This document shows positions 39,467-49,317 of a stretch of DNA of 64,000 nucleotides, in pieces; positions within the stretch are counted from its first letter, which is position 1; every line of letters starts with the position of its first letter. The position numbers and the translations under genes were made by a program. Under the pieces are notes generated by a model. The model was not told the origin of the DNA. It was given only the letters and a program-made list of their open reading frames with translations, and made no database searches. Source of the stretch: Vibrio viridaestus (GTDB taxonomy: Bacteria > Pseudomonadota > Gammaproteobacteria > Enterobacterales > Vibrionaceae); contig NZ_RJVQ01000012.1 of NCBI RefSeq assembly GCF_003856525.1, positions 1-64,000 on the forward strand, written 5' to 3'.

Positions 39467-41023
39467 ATGCAGTGGATAACAGAACATCAAATGATCTTAG
39501 TGCTGATTTCTTCCATCATTGGTGTTGGCGTATTGACTCGCTGGTGGTCGGTACAAAAAAGTCGCCATGAGATTCAGGCATTACAATCTGAGCTAGCAAC
39601 GCAACATACTCTTTCTCAGCAGAAGGTCGACTATCTCGAGAATGCGTTAAGTGAAGCGAATAAGGAGCTGGATGAGCTTGATGCTCAGCGAGATCGGGAT
39701 CAGCATGAACTCAAACAGTCGCATGGTAAGTTTATGGCTGTGATGGAAAAGCTGCGTTACTTAGAAACCATTGAAGCTGAGCGAAAACGCTTTATGCAGG
39801 AGCTTGCGGAGGCTCGTGAACAAAAAGCCAACCTTGAAGCTCAGTATCGCGAATTGCAGACATTGCATCGTGAACAGATCGAGCATGGTAAAGAAAAAAT
39901 TCAGTTTCTTGAAGATTCGGAGAATCGCCTTAAGCAGCAATTTGAATCTCTTGCCAATCAGCTATTCGACCTCAAAGCTGCCAAAGTGGATCAGCAAAAT
40001 AAACAAAGCCTGGAGACTCTCCTCAATCCTCTGCGTGATCAGTTAGATGGCTTTCGCAAGCAGGTCAATGACAGTTTTTCAGCAGAAGCCAAAGAGCGGC
40101 ATACGTTGGTGCATGAACTGAAAACATTGCAACGATTAAATGAAAAGATGGCTGAAGAGGCGTTGAATCTAACTCAGGCATTGAAAGGTGACAACAAGCA
40201 GCAGGGTAATTGGGGTGAAGTGGTTTTAGCTCGCGTGTTGGAAGAGTCCGGACTGAGAGAAGGACATGAATATCAGACCCAAGTCAGTTTGCAAAATGAG
40301 TCCGGTAAGCGGTATCAGCCTGATGTGGTGGTCTTTTTACCTAATGATAAGCAGGTTGTTATCGACTCTAAAATGGTTCTGATCGCTTACGAACGGTATT
40401 TTCATGCGGAAAACGATCATCATCGGGCTTCAGCGTTAAACGATCACTTGATTGCGATTCGAAACCATATCAAGGGACTAAGCCGTAAGGATTACCACCA
40501 GCTCCAAGGGATAAAAAGTCTCGATTATGTACTGATGTTTATTCCTGTTGAGCCTGCGTTCCAACTGGCTGTGCAGGCTGATCCCTCTTTAGTGAAAGAT
40601 GCGATGGAACAAAACATCATTTTGGTCAGTCCAACGACATTATTAGTCGCACTACGAACTATTGATAATTTATGGAAAAATGAGCGGCAAAATCAAAACG
40701 CGAAAATTATCGCCGACAAAGCCAGTAAGCTGTACGACAAGCTCAGACTGTTTGTTGAAGATATGGACTCTCTGGGTCAGTCTCTGGATAGAGCGAATCA
40801 AAATTATCAGGGAGCGATGAATAAACTTGTTACTGGACGTGGAAATGCACTACGTCAGGCTGAGAGTTTTCGTGAGTTGGGTGTGGAGGTGAAACGTTCT
40901 ATGCCTGCGCATTTAGCTGAACGTTCACAACGCGATGCATTGAGGTTTGCTTCGGGCAATAAAAATGAAGAGCAAAATGAGTCGCTTGCTGAAAGACAAG
41001 TGAGCCAGGATAAAGTAAACTAA
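39467..41023 (+). CDS. rmuC: DNA recombination protein RmuC
   Basis: A 518-residue protein with an N-terminal membrane helix, then a coiled coil to about residue 170, and a C-terminal nuclease-like RmuC domain with GNWGEVVLARVLEESGL, QPDVVVFLPNDKQVVIDSKM and MFIPVEPAF. RmuC limits inversions at short inverted repeats. In Vibrio it precedes ubiE, as here. Confidence 0.93.
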   Translation: MQWITEHQMILVLISSIIGVGVLTRWWSVQKSRHEIQALQSELATQHTLSQQKVDYLENALSEANKELDELDAQRDRDQHELKQSHGKFMAVMEKLRYLETIEAERKRFMQELAEAREQKANLEAQYRELQTLHREQIEHGKEKIQFLEDSENRLKQQFESLANQLFDLKAAKVDQQNKQSLETLLNPLRDQLDGFRKQVNDSFSAEAKERHTLVHELKTLQRLNEKMAEEALNLTQALKGDNKQQGNWGEVVLARVLEESGLREGHEYQTQVSLQNESGKRYQPDVVVFLPNDKQVVIDSKMVLIAYERYFHAENDHHRASALNDHLIAIRNHIKGLSRKDYHQLQGIKSLDYVLMFIPVEPAFQLAVQADPSLVKDAMEQNIILVSPTTLLVALRTIDNLWKNERQNQNAKIIADKASKLYDKLRLFVEDMDSLGQSLDRANQNYQGAMNKLVTGRGNALRQAESFRELGVEVKRSMPAHLAERSQRDALRFASGNKNEEQNESLAERQVSQDKVN

Positions 41024-41090
41024 TGGCCTTAAATCGTGGAGGTTACTTCGCGGTTTGCAATGGATTTTTTGGATTTAGGGTAGGTACCAC

Positions 41091-41858
41091 GTGCAATCAA
41101 ATAACACAGTAGAAAGCCAGGAAACCACGCATTTTGGTTTCCAAACGGTCGCAAAAGATGAAAAAGTGCAGAAGGTTGCGCAGGTTTTTCACTCAGTAGC
41201 TGCAAAATACGACATCATGAATGACCTGATGTCGGGTGGCATTCATCGTCTGTGGAAGCGTTTTACTATCGATTGTAGCGGTGCTCGCCCGGGACAGCGT
41301 ATTCTTGACTTAGGTGGTGGTACTGGCGACTTAACGGCAAAATTTTCTCGCATCGTGGGTGAAAAGGGCCATGTTATCCTTGCTGATATCAACAACTCTA
41401 TGCTGAATGTGGGACGCGATAAACTGCGTGATAATGGTATTGTCGGTAATGTTCATTATGTTCAGGCAAATGCTGAGGAATTACCTTTCCCAGATAATTA
41501 CTTTGACTGTATCACCATCAGCTTCTGTTTACGTAATGTGACAGACAAAGATGCGGCAATTCGTTCTATGTTCCGTGTATTAAAACCGGGCGGTCGTCTA
41601 CTTATTCTAGAGTTTTCCAAACCGATTCTTGAGCCACTTTCAAAAATTTACGATTCATACTCTTTCCATGTATTGCCTAAAATCGGGCAGCTTGTGGCAA
41701 ATGACTCAGAAAGTTATCGCTATCTTGCAGAGTCTATCCGCATGCATCCAGACCAAGAGACGTTGAAAGGAATGATGGAAGAGGCTGGGTTCGAGAAAAC
41801 CACCTACTATAATCTCACTGGTGGTATCGTCGCTTTACACCGCGGCTTTAAATTCTAA
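41091..41858 (+). CDS. ubiE: Ubiquinone/menaquinone C-methyltransferase UbiE
   Basis: A 255-residue SAM methyltransferase of ubiquinone and menaquinone synthesis. Motif I is [15 protein letters not shown], with [24 protein letters not shown] and [17 protein letters not shown] start with AGGGTAGG upstream. First of ubiE-ubiJ-ubiB. Confidence 0.96.
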   Translation: MQSNNTVESQETTHFGFQTVAKDEKVQKVAQVFHSVAAKYDIMNDLMSGGIHRLWKRFTIDCSGARPGQRILDLGGGTGDLTAKFSRIVGEKGHVILADINNSMLNVGRDKLRDNGIVGNVHYVQANAEELPFPDNYFDCITISFCLRNVTDKDAAIRSMFRVLKPGGRLLILEFSKPILEPLSKIYDSYSFHVLPKIGQLVANDSESYRYLAESIRMHPDQETLKGMMEEAGFEKTTYYNLTGGIVALHRGFKF

Positions 41859-41870
41859 GGAGGTCAGGCT

Positions 41871-42476
41871 ATGCCTTTCTATCCATTAATCACGGCAACG
41901 ATTGAGACGGCGTTAAACCGTCTCGTGCAGAGCGATTCTGACCTGGTTCGCCAATGTTCTCGCCTCAAAGGTAAAGTACTGCAACTTCATATCAAAGAGT
42001 TTGATAAGACACTGACTTTCATTTTTAGCCAGCAAATTGATGTGCTTGGGCAATATGAGGGGGAACCTGATTGTTATCTTTCTGTCTCACTAAAAACACT
42101 GCCACAACTTAGAGAGCAAGCCAATATTACTCAGTTAATCAAGCAAGATTTGCTTGTACTAGAGGGTGATATTCAATTGGCTCAGAAGTTTGCAACTTTG
42201 CTGACCGATGCTAAGCCTGACATTGAAGAGTGGTTAACACAGTGGGTGGGTGACGCACTTGCCCATACTGTTGCTCATACTGGCCGTCAGCTTTTCGATA
42301 CGTTTAAGCAGCAAGCCAATAAGCACCAGCGACATTTGGCTCAGGTTCTTACCGAAGAATGGAAAGTTGCTCCAGGACCGCTGGAAGTGGCTTATTTTTG
42401 CGATCAGGTTGACGATGTTAATCAACAGGCTGCTCAGGTTGAGTCACGTTTAAATGCGTTAGCGGAGAAAATATGA
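41871..42476 (+). CDS. ubiJ: Ubiquinone biosynthesis accessory factor UbiJ
   Basis: A 201-residue protein with an SCP2 lipid-binding fold in the first ~110 residues and a helical C-terminal tail. UbiJ (earlier yigP) forms a lipid-binding scaffold for the Ubi complex. AAGGAGGTC precedes the start. Overlaps ubiB by four bases (ATGA). Confidence 0.92.
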   Translation: MPFYPLITATIETALNRLVQSDSDLVRQCSRLKGKVLQLHIKEFDKTLTFIFSQQIDVLGQYEGEPDCYLSVSLKTLPQLREQANITQLIKQDLLVLEGDIQLAQKFATLLTDAKPDIEEWLTQWVGDALAHTVAHTGRQLFDTFKQQANKHQRHLAQVLTEEWKVAPGPLEVAYFCDQVDDVNQQAAQVESRLNALAEKI

Positions 42477-44107
42477 GGCTATCAGAAGTAAAACGCCTTT
42501 ATCACATTATTCAGGTTCAACTGGAATATGGATTAGATGAACTTTTACCTGATCATCAATTGCTTAAAGCACCTCTGCTCGCCAGAAAATCGGTTTTCTG
42601 GCTGAAAAATAAATATCCCGAGAAGCCGTTGGGTGAACGTCTGCGTCTTGCATTGCAGGAGCTTGGTCCGGTTTGGATTAAGTTTGGTCAGATGATGTCG
42701 ACGCGACGTGACCTTTTCCCGCCTCATATCGCAGATCAGCTAGCGTTACTTCAAGACAATGTAGCGCCATTTGATGGGCATTTAGCCAAACAGCATATTG
42801 AAAAAGCGCTGGGTGGTGATGTTGAAAATTGGTTTGATGATTTTGATATTAAACCACTGGCATCGGCATCGATTGCTCAGGTACATACCGCTAAATTAAA
42901 AGAATCCGGTCGCGATATTGTTATTAAGGTGATTCGCCCGGATATCGAACCAGTGATTCAGGCAGACATACGTTTAATGCACCGTATGGCTGGAATTGTT
43001 GCTCGCGCGTTACCAGAGGCTCGTCGATTACGGCCTGTTGAGGTGGTACGCGAGTATGAAAAAACGCTACTTGATGAACTCGATTTACGGCGTGAAGCTG
43101 CCAATGCTATTCAATTGCGCCGTAATTTCTTAGGCAGTGAAGAACTGTACGTTCCTGAGGTGATTTCTGAACTCAGTAACCGAACTGTCATGGTATCGGA
43201 ACGTATTTATGGTATACAGGTATCTGACGTTGAAGGGTTGCGTGAGCGTGGCGTGAATATGCAAATTCTCGCGGAACGTGGCGTTAGTGTGTTCTTTACT
43301 CAAGTATTTCGTGACAGCTTTTTCCACGCAGATATGCATCCTGGGAATGTCTTTGTTAACCCAGACCATCCGGAAAACCCACAGTGGATAGGACTTGATT
43401 GTGGAATCGTAGGAACGTTGAATAAAGAAGATAAACGTTACTTAGCGGAGAACTTTCTCGCCTTCTTTAATCGTGATTATCGTCGTGTTGCCGAACTGCA
43501 TGTCGAGTCCGGTTGGGTTCCTTACGATACCAACGTTGATGAGTTTGAATGTGCGATTAGGGTGGTTTGTGAACCTATCTTTGCTAAACCCCTCTGTGAG
43601 ATTTCGTTTGGTCACGTATTACTGAATTTATTTAATACAGCCCGTCGTTTCCAGATGGAAGTTCAGCCTCAGTTGGTGTTATTACAGAAAACATTGCTGT
43701 ATGTCGAAGGATTAGGTAGACAGTTATACCCTCAGCTTGATTTATGGAAAACGGCTAAGCCATTTCTTGAACGTTGGATGATCGATCAGGTCGGCCCTGG
43801 GGCTGTGATTAAATCGATTAAAGAGAAAGCGCCCATGTGGGCAGAGAAATTGCCAGAACTTCCAGAGTTAGTTTATGATAGCTTGAAACAGGGTAGAGTT
43901 ATGTCGAATCGCCTTGACGAAATTTATCATGGCTATCGACAGACAAAACGCCAGCACGGTTCAGCTAAGTTCTTGCTGGGGGTTGGTGCTACACTGATAG
44001 TGTGTTCAACAATTCTGGTAACGAGTGAGCACTCTGATTTGTCGTGGACTACCGGAGTTCTTGGTGTTATTAGTTGGTCTTTGAGCTGGCGTCTGTATCG
44101 TCGTTAA
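42473..44107 (+). CDS. ubiB: Ubiquinone biosynthesis kinase-like protein UbiB
   Basis: A 544-residue ABC1/ADCK-family protein with [15 protein letters not shown] (KxGQ motif), an alanine-rich ASIAQVH loop and [13 protein letters not shown]. Two C-terminal helices anchor it in the inner membrane. Acts in coenzyme Q synthesis. Last of ubiE-ubiJ-ubiB, 47 bases before tatA. Confidence 0.96.
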   Translation: MRLSEVKRLYHIIQVQLEYGLDELLPDHQLLKAPLLARKSVFWLKNKYPEKPLGERLRLALQELGPVWIKFGQMMSTRRDLFPPHIADQLALLQDNVAPFDGHLAKQHIEKALGGDVENWFDDFDIKPLASASIAQVHTAKLKESGRDIVIKVIRPDIEPVIQADIRLMHRMAGIVARALPEARRLRPVEVVREYEKTLLDELDLRREAANAIQLRRNFLGSEELYVPEVISELSNRTVMVSERIYGIQVSDVEGLRERGVNMQILAERGVSVFFTQVFRDSFFHADMHPGNVFVNPDHPENPQWIGLDCGIVGTLNKEDKRYLAENFLAFFNRDYRRVAELHVESGWVPYDTNVDEFECAIRVVCEPIFAKPLCEISFGHVLLNLFNTARRFQMEVQPQLVLLQKTLLYVEGLGRQLYPQLDLWKTAKPFLERWMIDQVGPGAVIKSIKEKAPMWAEKLPELPELVYDSLKQGRVMSNRLDEIYHGYRQTKRQHGSAKFLLGVGATLIVCSTILVTSEHSDLSWTTGVLGVISWSLSWRLYRR

Positions 44108-44154
44108 AAAGAGATAAGTGCGGACACAGTTTACCTATATAGAGGAAAATAATT

Positions 44155-44331
44155 ATGGGTGGTATTAGTATTTGGCAACTGCTTATTATTGCAGCGATTG
44201 TAATTCTACTATTCGGAACAAAAAAATTACGCGGACTTGGTGGTGATTTAGGCGGAGCAATCAAAGGCTTTAAAGATGCTATGGCTGATGATACAACAGC
44301 TAAATCTGAAAAAAATAAGCCTAACGAATAA
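44155..44331 (+). CDS. tatA: Sec-independent translocase TatA (short)
   Basis: A 58-residue protein starting [29 protein letters not shown]. It has the TatA membrane helix, the FGTKKL hinge and an amphipathic helix with [15 protein letters not shown], which form the pore with TatBC. The acidic C-terminal tail is almost missing; family members are usually 65-90 residues. AGAGGAAA lies upstream. Eleven bases separate it from tatB. The identity is sure; only the short tail is unusual. Confidence 0.95.
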   Translation: MGGISIWQLLIIAAIVILLFGTKKLRGLGGDLGGAIKGFKDAMADDTTAKSEKNKPNE

Positions 44332-44342
44332 TAGGGGCTACC

Positions 44343-44729
44343 GTGTTTGATATTGGTTTTTGGGAACTCGTTCTCATCTTCATTATTGGGTTAGTCGTCC
44401 TTGGCCCTGAAAAGTTACCCAATGCGATTCGCTCTGTGATGAAGTTTACAAACGCAGTTCGACAAACAGCGAACTCCGTCAAGAACGAGCTCTCCCAGGA
44501 ACTAAAACTAAAAGAGCTTCAGGATGACCTTAAACAGTCAGAGAATCTGGGGCTGAAAGAGCTCTCTTCTGAACTGCATTCATCTGTTGATTCGTTTAAA
44601 AAATCGGTAACTGAAGTACAGTCCTCCTACGAAAGGCCTGCTTCAGGGAAAGAAAATCAGGAAGATGATTCACCAAAGAACGAAATGTCTTCTGACTCGA
44701 AAGCAAACCAACCTCATTCTAAATCTTAA
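44343..44729 (+). CDS. tatB: Sec-independent translocase TatB
   Basis: A 128-residue protein with N-terminal helix MFDIGFWELVLIFIIGLVVLGPEKLP, an amphipathic helix and a polar C-terminal tail ending in Ser/Asn-rich sequence. It receives twin-arginine substrates with TatC. GTG start with a ribosome site in GGGGCTACC. In the tatABC operon. Confidence 0.95.
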   Translation: MFDIGFWELVLIFIIGLVVLGPEKLPNAIRSVMKFTNAVRQTANSVKNELSQELKLKELQDDLKQSENLGLKELSSELHSSVDSFKKSVTEVQSSYERPASGKENQEDDSPKNEMSSDSKANQPHSKS

Positions 44730-44774
44730 CCTTTTTGGGTTTGACCAAAATTGTTGTCTCGCAAGTGAGTAATT

Positions 44775-45524
44775 ATGTCGAATGATGATCAAACGCAGCC
44801 GTTGATTAGCCATCTTCTTGAGCTTAGGCAGCGCTTGTTACGCAGTATTGTTTTTGTTCTCGTAATTTTTGCTGCGCTATTTTATTTTTCAAATAATATT
44901 TATGAGTTTATTGCCCAACCTTTGATTGATCGATTGCCGCAGGGTGCATCGATGATCGCAACAAATGTCACTTCACCGTTTTTTACGCCAATGAAACTTA
45001 CACTGATCAGTGCAGGTTTTCTGGCGGTACCTTATATTCTTTATCAGATATGGGGATTTGTGGCACCGGGTCTGTATAAACATGAAAAGCGCCTTGTTTT
45101 ACCGTTGCTTGTCTCGAGTTCATTGCTGTTCTACTGTGGAATCGCATTTGCCTACTATGTTGTATTTCCTCTGATATTTGCCTTTTTTACGTCTATCAAC
45201 TTGGGTGGTGTTACTTACGCGACGGATATATCCAGTTATTTAGATTTTGTTTTGGCATTGTTTATGGCGTTTGGTGTGGCTTTTGAAGTGCCTGTCGCGA
45301 TTATTCTGTTGTGCTGGACGGGAGCAACAACACCGCAAGATTTAAGTGCAAAACGCCCGTATATTGTGGTGTGTGCCTTTATTGTCGGGATGCTGTTGAC
45401 GCCTCCCGATATTATTTCACAGACGCTACTTGCTGTACCGATGTGCCTGCTGTTTGAAATTGGCTTATTGTGCGCCCGTTTTTATACGAAAAAGCCAGAA
45501 GAAGAACAATCACAACCTGAATAG
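44775..45524 (+). CDS. tatC: Sec-independent translocase TatC
   Basis: A 249-residue six-helix membrane protein, the twin-arginine receptor. The N-terminal [17 protein letters not shown] and later [22 protein letters not shown] and [20 protein letters not shown] are TatC hallmarks. Its last 15 bases overlap the 3' end of the convergent tatD. Confidence 0.96.
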   Translation: MSNDDQTQPLISHLLELRQRLLRSIVFVLVIFAALFYFSNNIYEFIAQPLIDRLPQGASMIATNVTSPFFTPMKLTLISAGFLAVPYILYQIWGFVAPGLYKHEKRLVLPLLVSSSLLFYCGIAFAYYVVFPLIFAFFTSINLGGVTYATDISSYLDFVLALFMAFGVAFEVPVAIILLCWTGATTPQDLSAKRPYIVVCAFIVGMLLTPPDIISQTLLAVPMCLLFEIGLLCARFYTKKPEEEQSQPE

Positions 45525-46271
45525 CGTTTTTGCGTTACTAGTGGTTATCTTGTCTACATCAGCAACGCTGATATCTCGTAATTCAGCAATCCTTTTAGCA
45601 ACGAGTTCCGTGTAGGCGGGCTCGTTACGCTTTCCTCGATGTGGGACGGGTGCCAGATAAGGGCAGTCAGTTTCCAGAATCACATAGTTCATATCAAGGT
45701 GAGGAATCACTTTGTCCATACCGCCGTTTTTAAAAGTGGATACTCCACCAAGACCAAGATGAAAGTTGAGGTCGTTGATCGCTTTCGCTTCTTCTACTGA
45801 TCCACCAAAACAATGGAATACTCCACTTAGCGACCCATCTTGTTCAGTATTCAGAAGCGTCAGTGTTTCTTCGATAGAGTCTCGAGTATGTATGACGACA
45901 GGGAGGTTAAGTTCTTTGGCCCAGTTTAACTGAGTGACAAACGCATACTCTTGTTCCCGCTTGAATGTTTTGTCCCAATATAAATCGATACCAATTTCAC
46001 CGACAGCGATAAAGTTATGCTGTTCAAACCAGTTGTGGATGGTCGTTAGTGTCTCTTTTATATCTTCTTTAACATAGCAAGGGTGGAGCCCCATCATTGA
46101 ACGACATAGCTCAGGATAGCGTCTTTCGGTCTCAAGCATAGGTGCTATCGAATCTAAATCGATATTGGGTAATAAGATCATTTCAATGCCCTGATCAATC
46201 GCTCTTTTCACCATTTCATCTCGGTCATGGTTAAACTCATCAGCGTAAATATGGGCATGGGTATCGATCAT
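45510..46271 (-). CDS. tatD: TatD-family metal-dependent deoxyribonuclease
   Basis: A 253-residue TatD-type metal-dependent hydrolase with [42 protein letters not shown] and [20 protein letters not shown]. Beside tatC it matches TatD rather than the paralogues YcfH or YjjV. TatD is not required for export; it acts on DNA 3' ends. Convergent with tatC, overlapping by 15 bases. Confidence 0.9.
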   Translation of the reverse strand: MIDTHAHIYADEFNHDRDEMVKRAIDQGIEMILLPNIDLDSIAPMLETERRYPELCRSMMGLHPCYVKEDIKETLTTIHNWFEQHNFIAVGEIGIDLYWDKTFKREQEYAFVTQLNWAKELNLPVVIHTRDSIEETLTLLNTEQDGSLSGVFHCFGGSVEEAKAINDLNFHLGLGGVSTFKNGGMDKVIPHLDMNYVILETDCPYLAPVPHRGKRNEPAYTELVAKRIAELRDISVADVDKITTSNAKTLFRL

Positions 46272-46437
46272 AGAAAACTCACTTATTGATTGTAAAAGAG
46301 TGGAATAAAAGCATTGAAAGGCGCTCTTTTAGATCATTTTGGCATTTTTCTAACGGGAATTCATGCCGAAATAGAGAGTCAGTGGTATTATTTTGAGCAA
46401 AGCCTGAGCTGTGCCTTTTGCGCACAATAATGAATAA

Positions 46438-47490
<1,053 letters not shown>

Positions 47491-47507
47491 TCTGATTTCA
47501 TTTCATA

Positions 47508-47540
47508 CAAAAAGCTGGCGCAGTCGCCAGCTTTTTTTGT
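47508..47540 (+). terminator. Terminator after hemB
   Basis: AAAAAGCTGGCG and CGCCAGCTTTTT form a 12-bp stem around CAGT with seven T bases. It closes hemB. Confidence 0.9.
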
Positions 47541-47563
47541 TTATATCGCCAATAGTAAAAATT

Positions 47564-47584
47564 AAATGAGACTTTTTCTCATTT
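47564..47584. promoter_or_regulatory. Possible upstream Fur site
   Basis: AAATGAGA and TCTCATTT are inverted around CTTTT. The dyad resembles a Fur box and lies 20 bases upstream of the ryhB -10 region. It could be a second Fur site. Confidence 0.4.
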
Positions 47585-47589
47585 AGTGC

Positions 47590-47618
47590 TTGACTCTATA
47601 AATGAGAATAATTATTAT
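47590..47618 (+). promoter_or_regulatory. ryhB promoter with Fur box
   Basis: TTGACT at 47590 and TATTAT at 47613, 17 bases apart, make a strong sigma-70 promoter. TGAGAATAATTATTA at 47603-47617 matches the Fur consensus TGATAATNATTATCA in 13 of 15 positions and covers the -10 region, so iron-Fur should block transcription. Confidence 0.8.
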
Positions 47619-47624
47619 TAACTT

Positions 47625-47826
47625 GTCTTAGGGAATGAAGGAATTCTCAAACAGAAAAACAGATGATATTTCAGACGTTCTTCATTTGGGATTGACAAAG
47701 TTCTTTTTGACACGACATTGCTCACATTGCTTCCAGTGTAATTTATAGCTTATCAGGAAGGCGATAAACACATTATTGGCTTTCTATTTTATGCTAGGCG
47801 ACATTTTCGAATGTCGCTTTTTTTAT
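47625..47826 (+). ncRNA. ryhB: Iron-responsive sRNA RyhB (long form)
   Basis: The sequence ACGACATTGCTCACATTGC at about 47712 followed by TTCCAGTGTAATT matches the conserved target-pairing core of E. coli RyhB nearly exactly. A promoter with Fur box lies just upstream, and GCGACATT/AATGTCGC with a T-run (47798-47824) ends it. The transcript would be about 200 nt, more than twice the E. coli length, as reported for V. cholerae. With Hfq it should silence iron-using genes in iron shortage. Confidence 0.93.
47798..47826 (+). terminator. ryhB terminator
   Basis: GCGACATT and AATGTCGC pair with a TTCG tetraloop, and seven T bases follow. Confidence 0.9.
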
Positions 47827-47873
47827 GCCAAAAGTTTAATTTTTGCGCACAAATTTATAGTTAGGAGAAATTA

Positions 47874-48023
47874 TTTTCCACAGTATGGGATCTTTTAAAG
47901 ATCCATTTAGCTCTGTGCGATCTGAAATTATTTACAATAAAAACAATGGGTTAAAATTGATCTTGGTTGGGTTTTGGGATGTGGGTAGTCTGTGGATAAA
48001 AAGTATAAACAGAGTTATCCACA
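47874..48023. other. DnaA-box and GATC cluster, oriC-like
   Basis: Perfect DnaA boxes lie at 47991-47999 (TGTGGATAA) and 48015-48023 (TTATCCACA) in inverted orientation; TTTTCCACA at 47874-47882 fits TTWTNCACA. GATC occurs at 47889, 47900, 47919 and 47959, the first three opening T-rich stretches and the first two forming the palindrome GGATCTTTTAAAGATCC. An AT-rich segment lies between these and the boxes. No convincing gene is present. The order resembles a small oriC, but the known origin should lie far to the left, so a DnaA titration or reactivation site is possible. Confidence 0.7.
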
Positions 48024-48033
48024 GTTTTGTGGG

Positions 48034-48339
48034 CTACTTAGTCGTTTTGTCGTCTTGTGAGAAATTTTGTTGAGCGATATCGACTAGTTGTATTGCTAAT
48101 TCACTCTTTAGGGTAGTAAGCAACGTGTTTACTATGTTGGACAGAACGTGGCGATTTGTTGTTTCGGTTGTTGAAGCCATACCCAATAGAAAACTGCAGG
48201 CGAGAGATTTTTTGGAAGATAGTTCTGACAGGACTTTTTGCTGACTACGATGGCGGGCTGTTTTGGCGGCGCGTTTTGTCACTTGAGCCGATTCATAAAG
48301 AATTTCGCGTTTTTTTTTCATTTCATTTATATAAAACAT
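48034..48339 (-). CDS. YqjK-like protein
   Basis: A 101-residue basic helical protein. The N-terminus has KKKREILYESAQVTKRAAKTARHRSQ, which in content and place resembles YqjK of E. coli, and no clear membrane helix is needed for fold. GAGGAAGG precedes the ATG at 48339. Last gene after the YqjE-like and DUF883 genes. Function unknown. Confidence 0.7.
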   Translation of the reverse strand: MFYINEMKKKREILYESAQVTKRAAKTARHRSQQKVLSELSSKKSLACSFLLGMASTTETTNRHVLSNIVNTLLTTLKSELAIQLVDIAQQNFSQDDKTTK

Positions 48340-48348
48340 AAACCTTCC

Positions 48349-48723
48349 TCAATCATCGGGGATAACAGTATCCAACAACTTATTTATGTCCATAGCTTTT
48401 AGTGTTTTCCTAACCCAAAGCATCATCAAGACAGTTGAAATTACAACAAGACCAAACGCAGTCGTGACAATAGCAATTAAAGAAAAGCCATAGTGCCAAG
48501 CTGCAACGGCAGCAAGTGTAATGAGTAGAAGCCAAGCGGTGATTGAAAGGAATACGACACCACAGATTAACGCTATGAGCTGGGCACCGGAAGCTGCCCA
48601 AATTTTCGCTTCCAGTGCCGCGAGACCGAGCACCTGTTTTAACCATACTTGATGAGTGACTAACAGGCGTTCGAATACGTTCTCGTCATTAACTGCTGGT
48701 TGGTCAGGATTATTATTATCCAT
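48349..48723 (-). CDS. YqjE-like membrane protein
   Basis: A 124-residue protein with two hydrophobic helices (GAQLIALICGVVFLSITAWLLLI and GFSLIAIVTTAFGLVVISTVLM), like the YqjE/holin superfamily III proteins. I chose the ATG at 48723, with GTGGAG upstream; a GTG four codons earlier is also open. In E. coli yqjE follows yqjD as here. Function unknown, perhaps membrane-linked ribosome or stress function. Confidence 0.8.
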   Translation of the reverse strand: MDNNNPDQPAVNDENVFERLLVTHQVWLKQVLGLAALEAKIWAASGAQLIALICGVVFLSITAWLLLITLAAVAAWHYGFSLIAIVTTAFGLVVISTVLMMLWVRKTLKAMDINKLLDTVIPDD

Positions 48724-48740
48724 GACGTTCTCCACAGTGA

Positions 48741-49043
48741 TTAACGACGTCTCCCGATGAGACCTGCAACTACTGCACCGGCAAGAAATGCCATACCGAC
48801 TGTTTTAATGGGATGTTCTTTAGCATACGAACCGACAGATTCTGCAACTTTGTCTGAACGTTCTTTCGCTGACTCAGCCATTTTCTGAGCCTGCTGAGAG
48901 ATTTGCTCTGATACTTCTTGAAGGTGCGCACGATTTCTTTCCGCTGATTCAGAAACCGAATCTACACTACGATGAGCAGCATCTGCTGTGTTATCAATTT
49001 TCTCATGAGCTTTATCTTGAGTGGTTTTAGTATTAGCTGGCAT
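48741..49043 (-). CDS. DUF883 (ElaB/YqjD-type) protein
   Basis: A 100-residue protein with a long charged coiled coil and one C-terminal helix (HPIKTVGMAFLAGAVVAGLIGRRR), the YqjD/ElaB/DUF883 form. E. coli YqjD and ElaB are tail-anchored and bind ribosomes in stationary phase. AGGAGG precedes the start. First gene of the three-gene minus-strand operon. Confidence 0.85.
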   Translation of the reverse strand: MPANTKTTQDKAHEKIDNTADAAHRSVDSVSESAERNRAHLQEVSEQISQQAQKMAESAKERSDKVAESVGSYAKEHPIKTVGMAFLAGAVVAGLIGRRR

Positions 49044-49317
49044 AGCAACCTCCTATATTTAGTTAGTGATTTATATCAAGCCAGTTACGTGCCAACTTTG
49101 TAAGTTTATGAATTATATGTATTTAATTGATTTTTAATCAATGGGCTATCTTTTTGTGTGCAAAGATTATTCATATCACATGTAAATATTTCACGGTATT
49201 GAGTGGTATGAGATTGAGAAGAGTATCTCTCTGTTACCGTGGAATACTTTGACTGATCGTGGCATCCTAGTCGCCAATAATGACTTTCTGCACAGATTGA
49301 TTGGATTCTAATAAATT

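Noticed and set aside
47885-48073. 62-residue open frame on the plus strand
   Set aside because: It lies over the DnaA-box cluster and into the end of the yqjK-like gene, has no good ribosome site and no recognisable features.
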